Source: Cliona cf. orientalis (taxonomy: Eukaryota > Porifera > Demospongiae > Clionaida > Clionaidae). Taken from it: a stretch of DNA of 64,000 nucleotides. This document shows, one piece after another, positions 22,801-39,143 of the stretch (position 1 is its first letter; each line of letters begins with the position of its first letter). The position numbers and the translations under genes are program-made. The DNA is taken from positions 6,200,001-6,264,000 of the forward strand of contig OZ005696.1 in the NCBI GenBank assembly GCA_963930775.1, read 5' to 3'. Below the pieces are notes generated by a model. It did not search any database, was not told the origin of the DNA, and saw only the letters and a list, made by a program, of their open reading frames with translations.

Positions 22801-25800
22801 ATGTACACAGTTAAAGTGGAAGTTAGCGGCTCGTAAACGAGAACATGAATCTTTAAGTGCTGCTGAAAAAGATCAGAGATCAGAGGCTACTTCAAAGTAT
22901 CCATTTCACTATCTGAGTCCAAATAGCCAGCAATTGAAAGTCCAAAAAATGCGTAGAGCAATTAGTGATGTGAACATGTTGGTGAAGCGTACTGTGTCCC
23001 GAATTGATAGGCTATCATTGACTGATGAACAAAATTCCGAAATTTCTGAACTTGTGAAATCTATACAGAGCTCAAGTGAAGGCCAGACTGAACTTCAACG
23101 TATTTACTCTGAAGCTGAGCAGTCAGGCGAGGGTCGTGGTGCTATACTTCGAGCACTTTGGGAAAATGATGCTTCGGATATGAATCTGTTTATTGCGGAT
23201 CAACAGTCCAATGGTAATACTGTTATCATAAGTATTAGTGTAAACAAAACTTTATATTGATTCACCTCTTTGATTGCTTTAATATTGCAAGTCTGACAGC
23301 ACTAATTTTGGTCACTAAAATTTAATAGGCCTGAAATGTAATTTCAGACGTCTCAAAAATAAAATTTAATATTTACCTCTCTCTCTCCCTCTCTCACATG
23401 CACACACACACACACACACACACACAATCGATATCCCATACATATCTTGTATTCAGCTACACATCGCTCTATCAACAAGTGGTCTGCTGTTACAATTCGA
23501 ATAGGTTGGCAATATTGAATTTGTTTATTCTGCAAGAACTAATTTAGTTAATATGATCAATGTAGCCATGGCCATCTTCTCAAGAAGTCCTGCAGCCTAC
23601 CATGCTGTGAGATCGCTTGGAATACTGCAATTACCTTGCGATAGGACCTTGAGAGGATACATGAAGCGACATTCTACCTTTCCTGGTATCAATGAAGAAA
23701 GTTTGTATCACGCAGCACAGAGATTTGCAGCATTCAAGGCCAACAGAGTTGAAGCGGGATTTGCTCCTCCTGTACAGGAGGGTGTTTTAATTTGGGATGA
23801 AGTTAAGGTGTGTATCTAATTTACCAATTGGAATACTATAATACAAATTTATGGAACAGTGCCAACTCGGCAATTATGGGTTTTTCTATGTCATCTGATG
23901 AATTCTCAAGTCTTCACGATATTTATGAAGATCTAGAGGAGGACGAGCACTCTCAGAAAACAACTTACGTGATTCAATTTTATGGAGGGACCTTTCATCA
24001 GATTTTGACATCATTGGACCCTACTTCACCATTCCGTCTACCATGGAAGCAAAGTTTCTACATGGCGTTGTTGTAAGAACTATGTTAGCTTTTACGCAGT
24101 TTGGGTTTGGAGTTCGAGCCCTACTCTCTGATGGTGCCAGTGCAAACCTCTCTTTGATGAAGATTCTTTGTGAACATAAGGATGCAAGTACATCAGCCAT
24201 TAATCCGTGGTTTACCTCCCCATATGATGGCAAAAAAGTCCATTTGATCATATGCCCTTCACACCAAGTAAGACGTTTACTTATGTGGTAAATGGCAAAT
24301 TATAATTAATTTATTGTTATTTGCACTTCGTTTACAGCTCAAGAATATGATATCTGCACTACATAGTTCTCAGGATGGTGGGACAAAAGACTTCTTGAAG
24401 GACGATGTCACATTTGGGTGGAGTACCATTGTCCAAATCTACAACACAGATCTATACAGGGCAAAAAACGGACTTAGCAGGAGAGTTCCTGGATTAAAGT
24501 ACTCCTATATTGTGCGTGATAATTGGACTCGTCTAAATGTTCTCCCAGCCAAAATAATGCAGGTAACATTTTTGGTGGAGATCTTAATTTACTGTTTTAT
24601 TTATATGTTCATGTGCATGTACACATGTACATGTACAGCAACCATATATGATATCTGCTGTACACGAGTTGGTTGAGAAAGAGACATACACCGGACATCA
24701 TCACAAATGTGTGGCAGAATATCTTGAAGCCTGCCATAAACTCTTTGAAGAAGGCATCCTCTCGCACAAAACTGTCAGCTCAACGGATAAACAAGTATTA
24801 GTGAACATGGATAAAGGTTTTCAATTTTTTCAACAGTGGAAGGATGAGCTGTCAGCTAGGCAAATATCCAGGTGTGCACTATGTGTTATACAGAGTAACA
24901 TACTCAGTTACGAATTTGTTTTGTGGATACAGATGTGAAGTTGAGGAGTCCACTACAAAGGAATTTCCTTGCTTGGCAAGTATGTGAATATCTCACACCC
25001 CCACCCCCAAACACACACATCATAGTTCTGTGTTATAGCTATAGCCACCTGTCTCATATGTTGTGTGTGTGTGCATGCACACATGCTTCTCCATGTAGAC
25101 TTGGGATTTATTACAAGTTATGTATCATGGATTCAAAGGATTATGCGATGATTTTCTACATGCCCACCCTGGCCACTTCATTTCACCCCTACGTGTGAAT
25201 GGCAGTGCAGTCGAGTCAGTATTCAGCTGCCTAAAGTATATCACTGGCGGGAACCTGGCTTCCACCAACTACTCCTCTGCACTGATGGCATTCAAATCTC
25301 AAACAGATGTGAGCAAGAACCCCAACTCAGAAACAGGATATAGGAATGTGACAATACACACATGAATATATAGTATGGTGTGCACTAATAAGGCCTTGAT
25401 TTCATAGAACTGAACGTTTTCAGGCTATCCCTTAATCCTTGTTCTGCCTTTACTGCTTTTCCAGACTGTTCTAGTTCTATTTCTTCAGCTGCAGAAAAGT
25501 ATTCATTTATCCTGGCATGAAATAATTTTGATGTGAATTCATTACACAACATTTTTTTCTGTTCACTGGTTAAAATAGATTCACACGTGCATGGTAAACA
25601 TTCATTAAATAGTTTGAAGAATGCTGCCGTTGTTACTTCATTGGTGATTTCTTCTTTTGCCCATAAGAGCATATTCTTGCCAAGGTCTTTACATGTCTTC
25701 TCATTTACCAGACTAGCAGTTTTAGACAACACTTCACGCAAAAAAGGAATGAATCTTGGGGTGATGATAGTGAGACCACCTTGCTGTAGATGGTGTATAG

Positions 25801-28800
25801 CTGAAGGTATCAGCTCTGTCTCTTCCTCTTTGGACTTCAGAGACTCCAGAAACTGACGCTCACTCTTGGAAAGTGTATCATGATTTGTAGAGGTTGTAGA
25901 GCCTGTAGCTTTCTTCCTTTTTTTAATCATAGAATGAAGCGCAAATCCACCATACCGAAGCAAACTCGTTTTACTTTCGTAAAACACTTTTGCAGGAGTA
26001 TCATCAGTAATTGCATCTGAAGTGGTACTGTCCAAATTTTGTTTATACTCCTTAACCCGGTCAACCATAAGATCATGGATATGGTAAGCTAAGGTTGCAA
26101 GTACTATTCTTTGCTCCCTGATAGGAAGAGGTGCGCCAAACAAACTTGCACGTTCAACCACATGGGCCCATAGTGTAGCAGGAGAGTGACTTTGAGAGGT
26201 AGACCCCGAGAAATACTGTTCAAGATGTTTGAACCATTGATGCTCAAATTCGGCAAACCTTTTACCAATCATACAGCTCCTGTACATATCTATGTACAGA
26301 CTAACCATCTCCATTGCGCACTGTGTCAAGGTAGGCTTCACTTTCTCGCTGCATACAGTTTCAACAAACTGGCTTCTTGCAGGATACAGCTTGAGATGAA
26401 CTCCGCGTTGTAACTTGGCTATAGCGCTATCCACGACGTCTGCATAGTCTCTCTTGGCCAGATCAACCGCTAAATCTTTCCTGCGTTTAGCGGTAAACGC
26501 CACAGCCTTCGCCTTTCGCTTTGACATGCTGAGCTCGAGTGCATGCTGCACTGTGTCACAGACGTGACGTCGACGGATACGCGTGGCGTCACGACTACGC
26601 GCGCGCAGCTAAATTTAGTAACGCGACTAGCGTGGGTAAAAATTTGAATTTTAATCAAGTGCGTGGTCGTTTCACGCTCCCTCCCCCTTCCCTTTTTTTC
26701 AATTATGCGCTCCTGGGCATGGTTAGGATACTAACTACTATCAAATTGACCTTCATATTTCAGGGGAAATGAATATGATGTAGATAACACAGTGGTTTTC
26801 TTCAACTCCTACGATCCCAATGATTTCAACCGTAAGTAATTTTGATTGCACTCTCCCCCAGCCCTCTCTGAGTCTTTGCTCCCTATTCCTTACATAATAA
26901 TAATATGCAGGTGGAAACTTCACAGTTGGTCTCTACAGTCAAAGGTCCCCATACACTGATGCCACTAAGGTGGAGGTGGATCCTAATCTTGGTCGCCATG
27001 ACGACTTTGCTCTTGTAGGACCATATATCTTTGCTCAGCGTAATGACTCTGGACGAATTCACCTCTACATCAGCTACCGTAGACAGCCATTCAACCTCGC
27101 AAAGATACCAACCACTGATCCTCATGACGTAAGAAAAACCTTTCTTGATAGATCATACTGGTCCACTAAATCTCTCCCTCCCTTTGATGCACAGGGCTAC
27201 ATTGTGGCTCATATCAATGAGCTCCAGGCGTTGGTGATAGTGCAGCACACCAGTGGCCGTTTTAATCTCTATCTCTCTGACATCACAGGAGTCTACTTCT
27301 CCCTCTCCTTGGCAGACATCGTCATAACCCAGCGGGGAATAGACTTGGAGCTGGTTAGTCACACATACGCTTGTACATGTACATGTGTGTAGCTAGTTAA
27401 TATTGCAAATATACCGTGATTCACGTACTTTATTGGCAAGATTTTTGTGCTAGAAATTTTCATGTACATGTAACAATATACACCACAATATTATAATTAT
27501 TCACTCTATGTACATGTAGTTATTTTAGTACAAGTAGACTACATTCGTGAATTACAGTACAATGTATTTCCCTACTCAGGTCAATGGCATCAATGGAACT
27601 ATGATTGCCAATCGGCATGAGAAAGTGAATGCAACCTCCACTCTCACCCGTACTGTGATGACCCTGGACAATGGTGGGGAGTGGAGCTACATCTCTCCTC
27701 CAGAAACTGATCTGAGTGGTGTTCCTATTTTATGTGAACCTCCTGGTTGTTCTCTCCACTTCCACATGGACACCAGTGCCTTTGCTAGGCTGGGTGTCTA
27801 CTCACAGGTACATGTACATGTACATGTATGCTTTACATAATGACTAAGTTGGTGTACATATTGATTAGAGCTGGTATCGGATCAAGGTTGTAGTATTCCA
27901 GCTATGTTTGGAAATATCCCTCATGTAGCGTAGTGTCATGCAATATGCAATACTATACATGAATGTAGTATTTCAGCTATGTTAGAAATATCACACGAAT
28001 TAAATTACTGTATAGCCGGAAATTTGGCGGTCTATATTGCAACCGCCAAATTAAAATCTGCCAAAATTTCCTATATATACATGTACATTATTATTAATAT
28101 TATGGCGATCCTGTACCGAACTGCTAAATTTAAATCCGCCACTATTCTTGTAATAGTGATTTTGGGGTCAACCCCCAAATTTAATTCCCGCCTATATTTC
28201 CGGCTATACGGTGTGTCTTAATATTCGTAGAGTTTAATGTTGAATTAAGATTCTGATTTTCCCTTATATCAGTAAACTGCAATAGCGAGAAGCTGCCTGT
28301 TTGCAATGCCTTACTCACCTTCATACAGTATTCTCCCCAGTACACATACAATGAAGCTTGTCTCTGCCGTTACGATATTAGTACTTGTATGTGTATCCTT
28401 TAATCGTTTCTTTAATGTGGGATTAAGGCAAGCAAGAACCCTTTGATAGGGCCACAGGTCCCAGCCAAACCACATCCTGCCCTCCCTCACGCTTTCCATT
28501 TACATGTAGCTTGGCTTGGGAAAGAATAGCTGAGAGGGTGACCCTTGTTATTGCGACAAGGGTGGGCTGCTCCTTGAGTCTGGGAGTGTTTATTAGATTC
28601 TTGAAGATGAAAGCACACTATTATACAGTACATTGCAGGGTTGCATACAGGATTTTTTCTGGGGGGGGGGGGGGGGGGGGGGGGGAGGGGGGAGGGGCGA
28701 TCTCACAGACGACTTACGTATGTATATGCACCACTGCCATGCGTATATACTAGTAAATAAATCACACAATAATGCTGTGNNNNNNNNNNNNNNNNNNNNN

Positions 28801-31052
28801 NNNNNNNNNNNNNNNNNNNNNNNNNNNNNNNNNNNNNNNNNNNNNNNNNNNNNNNNNNNNNNNNNNNNNNNNNNNNNNNNNNNNNNNNNNNNNNNNNNNN
28901 NNNNNNNNNNNNNNNNNNNNNNNNNNNNNNNNNNNNNNNNNNNNNNNNNNNNNNNNNNNNNNNNNNNNNNNNNNNNNNNGGACCATGGTGGACTGCTGGG
29001 GCTGCTGTGATGACTACCACCAAGAGCTTCGCGTGTGCCTAAAATACTCATGCAACGAGGGACTCAGTTGGAGTAGCTACTCGTATGTTACGACTGATAT
29101 GACAATATACGGAGTCATCACTGAACCTGGGGAGGAGACTACCACAGTCAGGTAAATGCATTTCTGGAAGGAAGACAGTGAAACAAAATTGCAAAATCCT
29201 TTGATTTCCCATTCAGTCCCAAACACATTATTTTGGAGGCAATAATTGCCTTGAAATTCGAATACTGGATATGTTGCAGTTAAGCACTCAAGGCAATCAT
29301 GCATATTTATATGTACTTTACATTGCACCTACCATAAGTTACCTGGGCGTCCCAGTTTATAATAATAATAATTGTTATAGGCAATGAAAGCTGGAAAGTC
29401 CTGGGATCATGAAAATTAATAATAAGTAGCATAGTTAGATTTTGGCACAGTCTGATTACTTTGATATCTGCAGCTTATATGGGATCAAGCAGGGCACTGT
29501 AGCTTGGGGATGTGGTGACTGTCAACTTCTCCTCGATTTTTGATCGTACCTGTACTGCTGGTGACTTCTACCAGTGGCAGCCATGGGATGCACGGACTGA
29601 GAGTGACTGCATCCTAGGACTAGATGTCACACTGGAGCGTAGACTGCCTCAGAGGTGCTGTCTTATTGGAGTCAATTATGACCGCCCACCTCGGTTTCTG
29701 TGTGCGAATGCAACATTGATGACTATGAATGGTATATTAGGTGTAAGGATGTATGCTGTTGAAAATAATGCATCCAGTGAAAATGGAGCTTATAATCAGG
29801 AACACTTCGATATGTAAAATGGCCCGAATAGCATAAAAATGCAATAAAAACCATATGATCCCCTCTATGAAAAGCCTAAAAAATTTGAAAATGTGAAGTT
29901 GTAAATTCCCTGAATCACACTGTTAACCCTATTCCCACCTTTGGGGGGGGGGGGGGGGGGGGTGGGGGGGGGGTGGGGTGAAATTGGCCAAGTGTACCTA
30001 AGGTTCCATTTGTACTTAATTCATTATTATTTATTATTATTAATTATTATTATTGTCCTGTATTTCTTTCTCCCTTCTTCCTCCTTCTCCACCTTGGCTC
30101 CACTCCCTTTCTCTCTTGCTTCCTCTTCCTCCTCTAATAGTGACTATGGTTTCAAGCCAGCTGATGGTTTCAATGGTCCCTGTGTGAGAGATGAAGCTGT
30201 TCCTCTTGATGATCCCTGTGCTGATGGCCAGGTGAAGACAGTCATGAAGTCACGAGGCTACAGGAAGGTGGCTGGAGATGTCTGCATCAAAGGTGTGTCT
30301 GGTCTGGACTTTGAACCTTACGAATTCACCTGTTGCCGTGCTGATGCCCAACCTACCAACTCTACTCCCAGTGATAATCCTACTATTCTGAGTCCTAGTG
30401 CCAGTCCTAGCCGGAGTAGTTCAAGTCCCAGTCAGAGTCTCAGTACCAGTGCTACTCATCCTATAGCTACTGATCCAAATTCAAGTGCTAGAATCATTGT
30501 TAAGGAAAACAAGCCTGTTGTGGCAGGCTTGGGTATAGCATTGGCTATAGCAATTCTTATTGCCATTTCTCTTGGAGTTCTAGCAGCTATATTATTATTA
30601 ATGTGGTAAGTGTGCATGATTCCTGTACGATTATATTATTATGTTGTTATATATTATGATAATGTACACATGTGTGCATGCATGCGACTGAAGCAAACCA
30701 TTGATAGGGAAGTAGCTAGCTAGTGAATACCATTATGATTATGAACCGACAAAATTTATCTGTTTTTTTTTTCCTTAAAGAAGTCCACAAACTATTGATA
30801 TAGCTAGTATAGATCTGACCAGTGGGAATCTGTAGTATACAACTGGGCCACTTTTCTGCCCACGATTGCTCTGATTTTCTCCTATCGACATTGTGTTTCT
30901 CTCCCCTGTGTTGCAGGAGGCACTCCCGGCAGCGGTCCCGCAATTTAAGGTCAGCCGTCATGGAGTACCATACATCCACCAAAGGAGAGGAAGAAAGGCT
31001 ACTAGGAGACACTGATGAAGAGGATGATGATGACCCTCCTATTGCCCTTTGA
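16887..31052 (+). CDS. VPS10/sortilin-like receptor gene A (damaged or misassembled)
   Basis: Exons inferred from GT-AG borders and comparison with gene B: 16887-17075, 17185-17298, 18804-18862, 18945-19038, 21207-21448, 26764-26831, 26911-27128, 27195-27353, 27580-27807, one partly lost in the N gap (visible 28980-29151), 29474-29731, 30141-30605 and 30916-31052. The product has a signal peptide (MAVRCWYMLALLILVAVSW), a basic propeptide-like RRLR, a VPS10 beta-propeller with Asp-boxes (VSRNKGATW, LDNGGEW), the Cys-rich 10CC region (CSLHFH, DCILG, QRCCLIG, FTCC), a Ser/Pro-rich stalk absent from gene B, a membrane helix and a tail with EERLL and DTDEEDDDD. Sortilins carry cargo between Golgi, surface and endosomes. 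Oddities: a frame change beside the gap, one extra base in exon 11 (near 29506) and one fewer near 29690, giving the normal exon length but an off-frame middle; and a 4.9-kb transposon in intron 5. Either a pseudogene or assembly errors. Confidence 0.83.
17088..17124. repeat. Short CT tract in intron 1 of gene A
   Basis: A (CT)n run followed by CACACACA, directly after the exon 1 donor. The same intron position in paralog B holds a CT tract of nearly 400 bp. Confidence 0.85.
18054..18417. mobile_element. Mutator-like MITE in intron 2 of gene A
   Basis: A 364-bp element with about 95-bp inverted ends (GGCAGTCTCT...CTTTGACCCCAAAAATA) made largely of GGACTGGACxACT repeats. It is flanked by a 9-bp direct repeat TGTTATTAA (18045-18053 and 18418-18426). 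The centre has no coding potential. The 9-bp duplication suggests Mutator-type mobilisation. Confidence 0.88.
19300..19395. repeat. CCGT microsatellite
   Basis: An array of GTCC/CCGT tetramers with scattered substitutions (CCAT, CTGT, TTGT), in intron 4 of gene A. Confidence 0.85.
19650..20425. repeat. Four tandem copies of a ~193-bp unit
   Basis: Copies start at 19650, 19846, 20038 and 20231, each opening ATCATGCACTGACTCTGAAG and closing with TTTATTGTATTTTCACTA. They are nearly identical, differing by a few substitutions, a C insertion (ACCCCGAG) and a TATA variation in copy 1. It lies in intron 4 of gene A and has no ORF. The unit contains many ATGCAT/CATGCA steps. High similarity indicates recent expansion. 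Confidence 0.95.
20589..20913. mobile_element. hAT-like MITE, CAGTGGCG(T/G)ATCCAGG ends
   Basis: A 325-bp element with inverted termini CAGTGGCGTATCCAGG and its complement, and a 5-bp direct repeat CACAT on both sides (20584-20588, 20914-20918). It contains the subterminal hairpin GGTGCTC...GAGCACC... and no ORF. The same termini and duplication length are seen at 60317-61612. The hAT assignment rests on the CAGTGGCG ends and is tentative. Confidence 0.82.
21995..25365 (+). pseudogene. P-element/THAP9-like transposase gene, spliced, broken
   Basis: Likely exons: 21995-22234 (ATG at 21980 is also possible), 22331-23213, 23548-23807, about 23831-24267, 24338-24562, 24639-24871, 24933-24979 and 25099-25365. 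The N-terminal exon is basic (RRSPRLLAKRRK, a likely nuclear signal). Then come a Cys cluster (DTQCQFW...DLCTSC) and a helical stretch. The RNase H-like core follows: LIWDEVK (first acidic site), LLSDGASANLSL (second), CPSHQLKNMI, VRDNWTRLNVLPAKIMQ, and near the end GFKGLCDDF and NGSAVESVFSCLKY (candidate Glu). This order matches the P/THAP9-type transposases common in sponges and corals. The reading frame fails at the exon 3/4 junction (no acceptor seen, TAA in frame) and again near 23975 at a T run, so the copy cannot make a full protein as read. No THAP zinc finger was recognised. Confidence 0.75.
25385..26551 (-). CDS. Unrecognised second protein of the P-like transposon
   Basis: An intact 388-residue frame starting just inside the right inverted repeat (ATG at 26551; an alternative ATG at 26527 gives MSKRKAKAV). 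The N-terminus is strongly basic with KRKAK and KRRK, a likely nuclear signal. The rest is mostly alpha-helical by composition, with several Cys near the C-terminus (LPCTCES) and no RNase H-like, zinc-ribbon or helicase motif that I can name. It is intron-free, unlike the convergent transposase. An unbroken frame inside an element whose transposase is broken suggests recent constraint. Possible roles include a DNA-binding or regulatory partner of transposition, or a captured host gene; none is shown by the sequence. Confidence 0.8.
   Translation of the reverse strand: MQHALELSMSKRKAKAVAFTAKRRKDLAVDLAKRDYADVVDSAIAKLQRGVHLKLYPARSQFVETVCSEKVKPTLTQCAMEMVSLYIDMYRSCMIGKRFAEFEHQWFKHLEQYFSGSTSQSHSPATLWAHVVERASLFGAPLPIREQRIVLATLAYHIHDLMVDRVKEYKQNLDSTTSDAITDDTPAKVFYESKTSLLRYGGFALHSMIKKRKKATGSTTSTNHDTLSKSERQFLESLKSKEEETELIPSAIHHLQQGGLTIITPRFIPFLREVLSKTASLVNEKTCKDLGKNMLLWAKEEITNEVTTAAFFKLFNECLPCTCESILTSEQKKMLCNEFTSKLFHARINEYFSAAEEIELEQSGKAVKAEQGLRDSLKTFSSMKSRPY
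28011..28208. mobile_element. TATAGCCGG-ended MITE, copy 1
   Basis: A 198-bp element whose ends TATAGCCGGAAATTTGGCGG and complement are inverted. Internal blocks GGCGGT...CCGCCAAATT are repeated in both directions. A second copy in opposite orientation lies at 31595-31806. Possible TA target duplication, as in Tc1/mariner MITEs. In intron 9 of gene A. Confidence 0.78.
28636..28779. mobile_element. Left end of a CAGGGTT-type MITE with a long G tract, cut by the gap
   Basis: It begins CAGGGTTGCATACAGGATTTTT and runs into a G tract of about 25 bases with GGGGAGGGG extensions. The start resembles the 52830 element. The right end is hidden by the N gap, and the G tract probably caused the assembly break. 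Confidence 0.6.
28780..28979. other. Assembly gap (200 N)
   Basis: A run of 200 N, a round number that suggests a placeholder. It removes the 5' part of the VPS10 exon equivalent to 36746-36890 of gene B. Reading frames called across it are meaningless. Confidence 0.99.
29943..29974. repeat. G-rich tract
   Basis: About 20 consecutive G then TGGGGGGGGGGTGGGG in intron 11 of gene A. Guanine-quadruplex potential on the plus strand. Confidence 0.9.
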
Positions 31053-31594
31053 CCTATGGATCTGAGCCCTATACCTATACCATACTGTCAGATTGACTGT
31101 ACTGCACAATAAGTACTAATTTATACACAGTTATAGTGTCCCATGCTAAATTAATTTTTTGATGCACAACACCAGTAGAATTTTTACCAGACTACAATTG
31201 GAATAGCTTAACTTAATATCCCTTCTGAGCTGCTAGTATGATAGCCAGTGCAGTTATGACTATATAGGGACACGCACATTTTATGCTTTTTAGAGTTCCT
31301 ATTATGCTATGCTCCAATTTCCAACTCTAAACCAATATGACATTGTTTTGTATCTATTATGCTCTTGATTTCTCTCGATTTTTTTTGTCTAAAATCTGTG
31401 AAAAACTTGTACATTATAGCTAATTGTAAGCTTTATTTCATAGAAAAGACAAGCTACATCCGTACTAAACTGTGCTACTCACTTAAAACGTTAGAAGGTA
31501 CCGTATGTACTCAATTGATTACCTGGCTGCCTTATAATTAACTTTAATCCTTAAGCTTATTATCACCCGACATAACAACACCACCTACATACCA
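31053..31594 (+). other. 3' flank of gene A, no gene seen
   Basis: AT-rich sequence after the gene A stop codon, probably 3' UTR and spacer. No repeat family or ORF of note was recognised. Confidence 0.5.
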
Positions 31595-31806
31595 TATAGC
31601 CGGAAATATTGGCGGGCATTAAATTTGGCGGTTGAGCCCAAAATCGCTATTAAAATAATATTGGCGGATTTAAATTTGGCGGTTCGGTACGGGATCGCCA
31701 TACGTATATATGCGAGTAGGAAATTTTGGCGGATTTTAATTTGGCGGTTGTAATAATAGACCGCCAAACCGCCAAATTTAATTCCCCGCCAAATTTTCCG
31801 ACTATA
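31595..31806. mobile_element. TATAGCCGG-ended MITE, copy 2
   Basis: A 212-bp relative of 28011-28208 in reverse orientation, with ends TATAGCCGGAAATATTGGCGG and complement, and four GGCGG/CCGCC blocks. It lies 26 bp before a TAGTCTCG-family element. Confidence 0.8.
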
Positions 31807-31832
31807 CGGCAAAGCATGCCAGCGTGTATACT

Positions 31833-32230
31833 TAGTCTCGTGAACCAGACCACTCCCTCCACAGCACTGGATGTATTGCATCACCAGCACGCGGAGGGAG
31901 GGTCTGGCCACTCTGGCACAGTTTTTGTGACACAGTGGAATGCACCTGGCTGGGATATGGGCATAACAGCTTGTAGTGTGGTCACCACTGTCTGCAGCTA
32001 GTGCATTGATGTTACTCCACACAGGTACAAATTTTGATAACCACACTTTGATCTCTACTCCAGGTGCATTCAAAATTTCTAATCACTGCTCTTGCTTGAA
32101 TCTGATTGGTCATGTTCACATTCCAACATGGGTCACAAAAACTGTGCCAGAGTGGCCAGACCCTCCCTCCGCGTGCTGGTGATGCAATACATCCAGTGCT
32201 GTGGAGGGAGTGGTCTGGTTCACGAGACTA
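31833..32230. mobile_element. TAGTCTCG-family MITE with long inverted ends
   Basis: A 398-bp element starting TAGTCTCGTGAACCAGACCA and ending with its complement. The inverted arms exceed 100 bp and continue inward with GTTTTTGTGAC. A 10-bp direct repeat CGTGTATACT flanks it (31823-31832, 32231-32240). The interior also folds (GAATGCACCTGG...CCAGGTGCATTC). There is no ORF. Same termini and same 10-bp duplication as the 62-bp palindrome at 13634. Confidence 0.92.
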
Positions 32231-32421
32231 CGTGTATACTGTTGTGCTTGCTAGTCATCACTATAGTTTCTCATATAATTATTGTTTACACGTATGGTAC
32301 TACTGCTGGGCTAAAATTAATTTAGTGAATTTCTTCGCAGCTATTATTATAGGCTCGATAATATTACAGTTTTACTAGCGCATTATAGCGTGAGCATCTG
32401 ATTGTTCCGGTGTACTCGTTA

Positions 32422-32433
32422 TGCGCATGCGCC
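32422..32433. promoter_or_regulatory. NRF-1-like site upstream of sortilin-like gene B
   Basis: TGCGCATGCGCC, one base from the palindrome TGCGCATGCGCA found just upstream of beta-helix genes 3, 4 and 6. About 160 bp before the gene B start codon. Matches the known NRF-1 consensus YGCGCAYGCGCR except at the last base. Confidence 0.55.
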
Positions 32434-32594
32434 GTACACCTTTCATAGAAGAGTATGCGCAGTTTTTAGTATTATTAAACCAATACATCAGAGATTTTCG
32501 GGGAAGTTTTCCCTACAATAATAATATTATTATTGCTCCTTGTCCATACTACCGTGAATAATTGGATATCTACACAAGCTCAAGAATTGCATCG

Positions 32595-38869
<6,275 letters not shown>

Positions 38870-39143
38870 CCTCATCAACTCACCCACTATGAAACAAATT
38901 TATCATTTTTTATTCCTGTTCTCTTATAATTAGCTACCTGATCTTGCATAATAGTTGTGCTCGCTTTGCTTACAAAACTTTATGACTAGATTTTTAATTC
39001 TGTAGTCATATATATTATGTACAATCTTATAATATATTATAGATGTTAGAGTATGAAAGACATCATGCAATTAATTATTGGTTATATACCTGGTTGGCAT
39101 CGTATGTCCAAAATGTAACAAGAACATTCAAATTCTATACAAG

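Larger units (their letters stand above)
21814..26715. mobile_element. P-element-like DNA transposon with two convergent genes
   Basis: A 4,902-bp element in intron 5 of gene A. The inverted terminal repeats are about 111 bp (21814-21924 and 26605-26715) and nearly identical; both start CAGGAGC(A/G)CATAATTG. A 7-bp direct repeat GGCATGG flanks it (21807-21813, 26716-26722). Inside are a spliced transposase gene on the plus strand and an unspliced gene of unknown function on the minus strand, whose stop codons are only about 20 bp apart. The P-superfamily call rests on the transposase motifs (see next entry), and a 7-8-bp duplication suits that superfamily. The transposase has at least two breaks, but the inverted ends are well preserved, so the copy is not old. 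Confidence 0.85.

Noticed and set aside
25533-26413. Plus-strand ORFs within the second transposon gene
   Set aside because: Short shadow frames opposite an intact 388-residue ORF.
28593-29155. Several ORFs spanning the N run
   Set aside because: Their middle is unknown sequence, so the frames are artefacts of the gap.
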